Assembly: GCA_009763385.1 (NCBI GenBank)
Contig: CM019831.1
Span: 85,533,845 to 85,597,844, forward strand
From: Coix lacryma-jobi var. lacryma-jobi
Lineage: Eukaryota; Streptophyta; Magnoliopsida; Poales; Poaceae
DNA length: 64,000 nucleotides
Reading direction: 5' to 3'
Shown: one piece after another, positions 56,954 to 64,000 of the stretch
Layout of the letters: the number at the start of each line of letters is the position of its first letter
How positions within the stretch are numbered: the first letter of the stretch is position 1
The notes under the pieces: generated by a model
What the model was told of the DNA's origin: nothing
Seen by the model: only the letters and a program-made list of their open reading frames with translations
Database searches by the model: none
Program-made: the position numbers and the translations under genes

Positions 56954-57666
56954 ATCTCCCCCATGATGAGTGCGTTGTAAACTACCAACACAAATCTTTT
57001 GGAATAGAAGAAAAGAAGAAGGAAGAAGGGAACTCAACCAATCGACCAGAAGCAACGCAAAGCAAAAAGAAGTCTAATGGAGTGAGCAAAACAACTTGGT
57101 TCCCAAAGACATGGGCAACGACACGACGCAAACAAGCAAAGCAAAGCTAGCCATCAAGAAGAGGCAGAACGAGCTCAACACCGCTAGCGAGAAGTTCAGA
57201 GCAAAGAAGCCAAAACATGAGTAAATTAGCTAGTCCCTCCAAAAAGAGGCAAAGGCTCAACACAACTAGCTGAAAACCGCTCCAAACCAATTGAAAACTC
57301 ATCAAATGAGCAAACTCCCCCTGGACATGAACTCCCCCTTCAAAAGTGCACACAACTAGGACATGATTTGTCAAATTTCCCCCTTCAAAAGTGCACACAA
57401 CTAGGACATGATTTGTCAAATTTCTCCCCCTTAGTTGATAATGCACAATCAAGCAAATGCATATGAGTCACAAATGCAGATTAGCAGCTTTAGGTATATA
57501 GTCTATAGAGTGAATAGATGCTCTAAAGAGTGCTAATCCGACTACTCAATAACAAGTATAAATGCCAGCAAAGGCTCAAACTGATCACAAAATATGAAAT
57601 ATGAACATATGAGCATAGTGAGCAGTTTTAAGCCATTCAGAAAGGGTTTCACTATCAAAACTAGCA
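56954..57666 (-). repeat. Left arm of the 3'UTR palindrome (713 bp)
   Basis: This is Sirevirus 3' untranslated sequence in minus orientation, starting with the polypurine tract (plus strand ATCTCCCCCATGATG). It is mirrored by 57714-58426 with no net length change. It contains two 45-bp direct repeats (about 57334-57423), each opened by CCCCCTTCAAAAGTGC. A minus-strand frame of 101 codons (57147-57452) spans them; see findings. Confidence 0.9.
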
Positions 57667-57713
57667 CCACACATGTATAGACAGGTAGTCAAGCAAATGG
57701 CATTCAGAAAGGG
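57667..57713. other. Spacer at the palindrome axis (47 bp)
   Basis: The sequence continues the left-arm untranslated region (ACACATGTATAGACAGG, also found at 41287 in C) and ends with CATTCAGAAAGGG, a short copy of the arm sequence at 57634-57646. Such a short internal copy at the turn is what fold-back or template-switch repair would leave. Confidence 0.8.
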
Positions 57714-58426
57714 TGCTAGTTTTGATGGTGAAACCCTTTCTGAATGGCCTAAAACTGCTCACTATGCTCATATGTTCATATTTTGTATTTTGTGATTAGT
57801 TTGAGCCTTTGCTGGCATTTATACTTGTTATTGAGTAGTCGGATTAGCACTCTTTAGAGCATCTATTTACTCTATAGACTATATACCTGAAGCTGCTAAT
57901 CTGAATTTGTGACTCATATGCATTTGCTTGATTGTGCATTATCAACTAAGGGGGAGAAATTTGACAAATCATGTCGTAGTTGTGTGCACTTTTGAAGGGG
58001 GGAATTTGACAAATCATGTCCTAGTTGTGTGCACTTTTAAAGGGGCAGTTCATGTCCAGGGGGAGTTTGCTCATTTGATGAGTTTTCAATTGGTTTGGAG
58101 CGGTTTTCAGCTAGTTGTGTTGAGCCTTTGCCTCTTTCTGGAGGGACTAGCTGATTTACTCATGTTTTGGCTTCTTTGCTCTGAACTTCTCGCTAGTGGT
58201 GTTGAGCCCGTTCTGCCTCTTCTTGAGGGCTAGCTTTGCTTTGCTTGTTTGCGTCGTATCGTTGCCCATGTCTTTGGGAACCAAGTTGTTTTGCTCACTC
58301 CATTAGACTTCTTTTTGCTTTGCGTTGCTTCTGGTCGATTGGTTGAGTTCCCTTCTTCCTTCTTCTTTTCATCTATTCCATAAGATTTGTGTTGGTAGTT
58401 GACAACACACTCATCAAGGGGGAGAC
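57714..58426 (+). repeat. Right arm of the 3'UTR palindrome (713 bp)
   Basis: Mirror image of 56954-57666, now in plus orientation, ending in the polypurine tract CATCAAGGGGGAGAC just before the LTR at 58427. It carries the mirrored 101-codon frame at 57928-58233, whose product differs from the left one at about six positions. Confidence 0.9.
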
Positions 58427-60342
58427 TGCGGATACATGGGTGTATACCGGATCTTTTCATGATGAGTGATTGTCAATTGGTATGATGCGCATATTCTTTG
58501 GCTTGTGTTGTGCAGGTGTTGAGCTCAGAGACAGTGATTGAAGGCAAGGTGAAGGTCAAGTAGAGACGTGTCGTGCCGAGCGGTGAAGGGCGGACGTGAG
58601 GCTTGGACTGATGGACCGGTGGCCTGAGGATCAGCTGTGGAGGCTAACAGCCTGGGACAGCGACAAGTGAAGACATGTGGGTGCACGGGGTGCACGGGCG
58701 GTGCATCCCTCTACGACTTCGGTTTGGTGTTAGAGCCCCAGAAAAACCACCGGGTGGATGGTTTCCAGGTTTGGGCCTCAAAACCTTGGTGCTGGCCGGT
58801 TTCCGAGTTTGGGCCTCAAAACTCGGGCTGAGGACGGTTTCCAGGATTGGGCCTGAAAACCTGGGTGATGGCGGGTTTCTGAGTTTGGGCCACAAAACTC
58901 AGCGTGAGGACTGGTTTCCCGGTTTCAACCTCAAAACCGGGGGAGGTCCAGGAAAAGGATGGACGATGAGTGGCGGCATCCGGTAAGGTCGCGTCGAGGC
59001 GAAGCTACCAGTTGTGCGGGCGTGGCCATTGGATCCACATCAACTTTGAGTTGGACAGAAATACCCTTAGGGTTAGCCTGCTCACTCATTAACAGTAAGG
59101 GTAGAAGGGTAATAATTGTTTTAGGCTATATTAGGAGAGGCAACCCCTCCTTCCAAACTATCTCAGCCATTGCTATTTTCACTCTAGGTTTTCTTGCCTC
59201 CCATTCCCTGCAATAGCTACTGAGATCCGCAGAGATGGCTAATCATACCTCTGTGTATTTGGATTTTGCGGAAACAGGACCAGATTCCTATTGTCTCCTC
59301 TTGGGGATGATTTTCGGTTGGAATTCGTTGTTGTGATTCGCGTTCTTGAGTTGTTCTTCGCGTTCATCTTTTCTCCACGATTTTCCCGTCGATCGATCTC
59401 TCTCTACGTTGCTCCATTTGCAAAACAGTTTGAATCAACTTGTTCTTTGCTGTGAGGGAATCATTTCCACCAAAGGAATTTAACTCAATCCTCACGAACA
59501 AGTAGATCCGTTGGTTTTTGAATTTGGATCGGTTTTCTCTCCTTTGCTTCCAATTCTTCTGATTCACCAATTTTGAGTTAGGTTCGAGCCATGATCTCTT
59601 AGGGGTAGCTCACTAACATCCTTGGAACTCCTCATACCAAGTCTAAGCTTTAGAATTTTTGATTCAGAGGAGACCGGGTTGAATTCGCGGAAGAACTGTG
59701 CAGATTCGGGGGCATCGGACGTAGGGCACGGGAGCATCAGACATTGTGTTCATCACGTCGGACGCTTCGTTGCCACGTGTTAGTTTCTATGCTTTTAAAG
59801 GGGCATCGGACGCTGACATTGGACGCTACAGTCAAGCGTCCGATGGTCATGCATTGAGGTTTTGAAAATGCTCGTTTTGCATCGGACGCAGCAGGTGGCT
59901 AGGCATCGGACGCTCCGTTGTCATCGGACGCTCCGAGGCCTTAGCATCAGACACTGAGCTTGCACTGTAGCAGCGTCCGATGGCTATGCAGTAAGGTTAT
60001 GTTTCTGCCTGTGTTGCATCAGACGCGTCCGCTAGGATCACATCGGACGCTGGCCAGCATTCGATGCTCTAAGTTCTGTGCTGTCTCGTTCGCAGTTCAT
60101 TCGTCCGACTTCCGATTTGGTTTCGGATTTTTGCGTTGGGTTTCTAGAGTTGTGAAATGTCCCACTGTGCTTCTTGGAAGCATCCACCCTACTTCTAGGG
60201 TCGTGGACACTATCAAGCTCTAGGTTTGCACTTAGGGTTGCTTTTCGGGACAGTGGCTATAAGTTTCTAAAAAGAAATTTGAAGCTCCCATTCACCCCCC
60301 CCCCCCCCTCTGGTCACCTTTGGTAGCATTCTCGGTCCTTCA
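58427..60342 (+). repeat. Plus-strand Sirevirus 3' LTR (1916 bp)
   Basis: Termini are TGCGGATACATGGG and CTCGGTCCTTCA. Hairpin array at 58738-58945; TATA-like GGCTATATTAGG at 59124-59135; a cluster of CATCGGACGC/GCGTCCGATG words at 59715-60070. The terminal box is expanded to a run of 14 C (60295-60308). It is preceded by the polypurine tract, so it is a 3' LTR. The next bases, ATTTT at 60343, would be the target duplication, but the partner end is not available because of the inversion on the left. Confidence 0.9.
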
Positions 60343-62054
60343 ATTTTTAACAGAAAAACAACGAAGGCAAATACAACAAGGGCTCAACTAGTTGGAACAC
60401 TAGGGAGCCTAAATTTATTTTATCATTATTAATTTATTTAGATGGCGACATCGAGAAAGAATATATCCATGGTTAAGGAAAATTGAAAACATAAACGTTA
60501 AGAAAACATGGATCAAGAAAGGTTGCCATTATTTTTAATAGAGAGAAAGAGAGCTTCATATATATATTTTTATTCACCAAACTTCTTATCTTTGAAAAAC
60601 AACTCAAACAAGGCTTAAGGTAAAACATGCAGCATAAATGTAGCCTTGGTTTTATCTCCATCAAAAGAATTACTTCTACTGCTTATGAAGGTAGCTCAAA
60701 GTTCATTAATCAAGATTAAACACCATGTTTAGACTTGATTAAAGAAGGTCATTTTAACCTAAGCATCATGCTTAATTTAAAAAGGCCTATAAGTGTACCA
60801 CATGTGCCCATGTGAAAACACCCAAACTAGAGCATATATCATAAGTAAAGGAAACATTAATTTGAACGGAATGTGAAGACAAACCTGAGTAAAGGGGTTG
60901 GTGAACTTTTATTACCTTTGCATACCTGAGTGTGTTCACTGGCGGCATATGTAGATTTGAGTTTTTGAAATTACCGTAGCGGTGGCTTGAAGGTCTGACC
61001 TAGGTCATCAGCAAGGTTGTAGGAGTGGAATGCGGTGATGCAAGGCTTGTATGAGATGATAGGTGTACCAAGACTTGCATGCACGAAGTGGAGTCAGGTG
61101 GATGTTTTGTGACGAAGAAATTAAACAACTCTGCTTCTCCTTCCTCTTCCACTTTCTCCTTTCTCTCTCCTTTTTCTTTTTATATATAAATTATTATTAT
61201 TATTTTCTTTTTCTTTTTTCACTCTTTGTCTTTTTTCACTTTTTTCTCTCTTTTTTTTCTCTTCTTTTTTTGGAAGGTACATGGGTGTTTGTGAAGGTCA
61301 TGTGGTGCCACCCAGATGCTTCTCTTCTTTCCACCATTTCCTTTTAGCAAGGTCGAGCTTTTCCTTTTTTTTGGATGGATGGAACCTGAGCTTCTCAACA
61401 TCCTCCCCCACACTTGGACTTTTATATAAAATTCAAGTGTGGCATGTTGAGGGACTCAGTGTTCTATCCCTGGCAGTGTAGCTCTTAAGCTCCTTGTCAT
61501 TGTATCTTCCCCCGATCTTCATGATCTTAACCTATAAGGTTAGCGAACAGGAATACCCGAAGGTGCATACAAATGAGATAGCATGTTCTTGCTTTTATTG
61601 GAAAGGAAGATGGTGCTTTGTTGTTTTTTTATTTTAGCAAGGTGAGCTAGCATATCCTTTGATATAAATGGAATGTGATATTCTTACCGTCCTCCTCTAC
61701 AATTGGACTTTTATGTAAAAGCCATGTGTGCCAAGTCGGGGTCTACTTTTGAATGTGTTCCAAAACATCAGAGTTGTTGTGGTCGATGAAGCTTCATGTT
61801 GTCTTGCACCGTTTATCCCTTGTTCTTCTTAGTTTCAACCTAAAATGGTTATCGACCAAGAATACCTGAGGGTGCATTCTAGTCTAACAACATGATCTTG
61901 CGATTATTGGAGAACAATACAACTCTTTTTTTATATGATAATCTAGGGTATCTCCCGACAGTGTTTTGATTATTGTCATAAGCTTGACCTTGGGAAACCT
62001 TTTGAATTGGCCCAAATGTTGGTGATGTGGTTTCCCCTCCAACACCAATCTGAG
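60343..62054 (-). other. Non-coding Gypsy-like remnant
   Basis: No gene recognised. The stretch 60715-60790 is related to 33688-33770 in the Athila-like interior, on the same strand. A pyrimidine-rich block lies at 61133-61272. Two diverged copies of a roughly 300-bp unit occupy about 61381-61600 and 61680-61910, each with a CCTCCCCCACACTTGGAC-type tract (plus strand) followed by GTTA.CGA..AAGAATACC.GA.GGTGCAT. These tracts look like polypurine sites of a minus-strand element. Confidence 0.6.
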
Positions 62055-62609
62055 CTACAGAACGCATAACAAGGTACCACGAAATTTGCAAGATTTATGA
62101 TAAACAAAACGATCTACAATGACCCTTTTAAGGATTCTAGGAGTGGAGAGTAAAAGGGGTTTGAAGATTTTGCAAATGAAGTTGGAGTTGCAGATCAAAG
62201 CGAGAAATTCTTTAAATGAGCATGGACTTGGCGTGGTAGAAAGGACATAACTTCCATGCTCATGGAAATTTGAGGTAGAAGAGGATGTTGAATTAGGAAG
62301 CTCGAAAGTATTCCCAAAGTCAGCATCATAGGAAAGGTTCCCCTCAAATTCAAATAAACATGTTGGTGCTTCCTCTTTAGGAAGATCAAGAGTTTCTCCT
62401 GAATCGACCTCTACTGGGATGAGAAGTTCAGCATTTTCTCCCAAGGACAACCCAGGGCTCTCAAAAGGTTGCACCGACATAACCGTTTCGGACTCATTGG
62501 TAAAGGAGATGGGTTCAGCCATGGAATTTTTTGCTTGAACGTTTGGTATGAAAAAGTTTTCCCTCCCTTTCTTGACAACACATTCCCTAGTTTTTGAGGA
62601 TTCATCCAA
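62055..62609 (-). pseudogene. Gypsy polyprotein remnant downstream of protease
   Basis: A frame of 184 residues with an acidic stretch (LGENAELLIPVEVDSGETLD, then LPKEE) typical of the spacer between protease and reverse transcriptase in grass Gypsy polyproteins, as I remember them. The end (RVIVDRFVYHKSCKFRG) is not a catalytic domain I recognise. It overlaps the protease-like frame by a few bases in another frame, so a frameshift separates them. Reverse transcriptase is absent. Confidence 0.5.
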
Positions 62610-62964
62610 ACATTTTTTGTAGGGGAAGCCAGATCAAGATATCAAAGTCTTGAATGTCAAAGACATGAAAGTCTAGCATCAACTTGACATTGTCATATTT
62701 AAGTGGTATGTCGTGAAGGATGCCAAGACTATTCACGCTTGACCTTGAGTCTAGCCTTAAGTGCTTGTTTGTTGGGGCAAAGGACTCGTGAACAATCGTG
62801 TTCGCAAAAGATGTGGACATGATGTTCGCCCCAACAGTTGGATCGTGAAGCACTTCTATCCAGCTTCCGCTAATTTTAGCGTGGATGTTTGGACAAGAGG
62901 AACTGATCTGAATTTCTTTGGAAGAGAGTTCCACTTGTTCCACCCGATTGCTAATTATTAGCAA
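62602..62964 (-). pseudogene. Gypsy-type aspartic protease-like fragment
   Basis: A frame of 120 residues reads GSWIEVLHDPTVGANIMSTS, then LRLDSRSSVNSLGILHDIPL and DFHVFDIQDFDILI. This matches the layout of the retropepsin-like domain of grass Gypsy elements: a flap-like middle and a hydrophobic ILI-LPL end. The canonical D-S/T-G triad is not present; HDPTVGAN stands in its place, so the domain is either a divergent family or catalytically dead. It is related in position and strand to 62055-62609. Confidence 0.55.
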
Positions 62965-63043
62965 CTCCTCTGTGTGATGGGTTTCTAGAGGTTTAAGAGG
63001 AGTAGCGTGAACTGGAGGCTTCTTCTAATCGGAACCTATCATC

Positions 63044-63056
63044 TGGTATCAAAGCT
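63044..63056 (+). other. Primer-binding site of a plus-strand element
   Basis: TGGTATCAAAGCT follows CTATCATC. It is one base off the initiator Met tRNA complement (TGGTATCAGAGC). With the gag start at 63717, it marks the leader of another element whose body lies beyond the window. An LTR ending CTATCA at 63041 is implied, but I could not find its start. Confidence 0.6.
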
Positions 63057-63716
63057 TTGGTTGTCACGGTAGGTCTTTCCATCATCCAGATATTTGTCTT
63101 TGATTTATCCATCATATAGTACTATTTTTGTTCATCACCTATAGTCCACTGAAAAAGCCACAAAAAATATCATATAGCCCTTTGGCGGTACTGTTATCTT
63201 GTGTTTTTGTGTTCATCAAATTGCTAGTCACCATCTTTATATATATTGTGTTGTGTTTCATTTGTTATCCACACCCCTACTAGTATAAAAAACAGAGAAA
63301 AGAAAAGTTCAGAGAAAAGAAAAGAAAAGGAGGTGAAAAAAGATAAAAAAAGAAAGAAAAAGAGAGAAGTTGAAAGGGGTTGTGCTGCAGTTTGTTTGCT
63401 GAAAAAAATGTTCTACATATTCAGAAAAACTGTTTTTGGTGATCTAAGTAGCAGCAACGTCATATCTTTTTGAGCACATCAAACCTCTTGAATTTCAGTA
63501 CCGTAGCCTCCCTTGTTAGCCACCTATAGCTCCACCAAAATCTGGAACCGAGACGTTCGACTCATAATCCTTTCGACCTCGAAATCACTTCTGTTGAACT
63601 ACTACACTAGCACGCTCATTGTCCTTGAGATCAGGAAACAACTTGGGTAAGTAAGAGGTGAGCTTGAGTGTTTTCATAAATTTGCCCATTCCACTTTTTA
63701 TTGCATTAGTGCTAAC
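63057..63716 (+). other. Leader of the plus-strand Gypsy element
   Basis: A non-coding leader between primer site and gag. It contains an almost pure purine block at 63291-63367 (AGAAAAGAAAAGTTCAGAG and on), which resembles in reverse the pyrimidine-rich block at 61133-61272. No gene seen. Confidence 0.55.
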
Positions 63717-64000
63717 ATGTCAGGATCCAATTCAAGTGTATGTGGTCATCGTCATGGAAAAGAAAAACCACTGGTATCACGAGCTGAGTTACGCCAATTT
63801 AAGAACTCATTGTTGCATGCCATGGAGGAGATGTTCGATGAACGTCTTCCTGCAGCGAGCGATCGGGATCCACAACATAGCCTGACCAACACTCGTCGTG
63901 GTGTCTTTGGCCATAGTGGACAACATGGAGGAGGTGCTCGTGGGCATAGTTTTCGCCACCAAGTTCTCAGTGGTGATGAAGATTATAGTGTGTTCATCAA
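63717..64000 (+). CDS. Gypsy gag, N-terminal part, runs off the window
   Basis: It opens at ATG 63717 and stays open for 94 codons to the window end. The product starts MSGSNSSVCGHRHGKEKPLV and continues SRAELRQFKNSLLHAMEEMF with DERLP, followed by a Gly/His-rich stretch (GHSGQHGGGARGHSF) and DEDYSVFI. A short helix ahead of a low-complexity arginine/glycine region is the usual N-terminus of grass Gypsy gag. The leader and primer site upstream support the start. The rest cannot be judged here. Confidence 0.6.
   Translation, partial: MSGSNSSVCGHRHGKEKPLVSRAELRQFKNSLLHAMEEMFDERLPAASDRDPQHSLTNTRRGVFGHSGQHGGGARGHSFRHQVLSGDEDYSVFI

Noticed and set aside
61133..61272. A pyrimidine-rich block considered as a long polypurine tract or a promoter.
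   Set aside because: Low-complexity sequence interrupted by AT repeats with no LTR terminus next to it.

Overview
The window looks like a repeat-rich stretch of a large grass nuclear genome. I found no host gene, rRNA or tRNA gene in it. Almost every base can be assigned to LTR retrotransposons and one DNA-transposon MITE. The grass assignment is an inference from element style: Sirevirus-type Ty1/copia elements with long gag and reiterated polypurine tracts, a Tekay-like giant LTR starting TGTAACACCCC, and an Athila-type element with a tRNA-Asp primer site. A panicoid or Andropogoneae grass would fit, but the sequence alone does not prove it. Layout, left to right. 1-2611: two Sirevirus gag fragments in opposite orientation, joined near 1525. 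2612-4234: the 3' end of a decayed minus-strand Sirevirus (element A), carrying a CACTA-type foldback MITE (3359-3658, 3-bp duplication AAT). 4235-19772: a 15.5-kb plus-strand element with 5.2-kb LTRs and no usable coding capacity, inserted in the RNase H region of A with duplication ATCCA. 19778-25552: the rest of A (pol, gag, primer site, first 275 bp of its LTR). From 25553: a second Sirevirus (element D), abutting the interior of A's LTR. D is itself broken twice: by an Athila-like Gypsy element (27664-35950), and by a young, nearly complete Sirevirus (element C, 38377-50064, duplication CAAGC). D ends in a compound LTR region (53268-56953). 56954-58426 is a mirror-symmetric inverted repeat of Sirevirus 3' leader sequence flanked by outward LTRs, with its axis at 57690. 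60343-64000 holds Gypsy pieces: a minus-strand protease-like remnant, then a plus-strand primer site and a gag start that runs off the window. Element biology: in each Sirevirus, gag codes for a capsid-like protein with two zinc knuckles and a coiled-coil region. pol codes in order for protease, integrase, reverse transcriptase and RNase H. The LTRs carry the promoter, an array of short hairpins upstream of the TATA box and a cluster of family-specific CG-rich words downstream. Only element C has an uninterrupted pol (1065 codons); its gag is broken by three lesions, all close to the N-terminus. The most interesting observations are the 3'UTR-LTR palindrome at 57690, the hairpin arrays whose stems vary in compensating pairs around a near-constant loop, the overlapping TGATG stop-start at the gag/pol junction in three elements, and a chain of inverted or filler-bearing junctions pointing to repeated illegitimate recombination.
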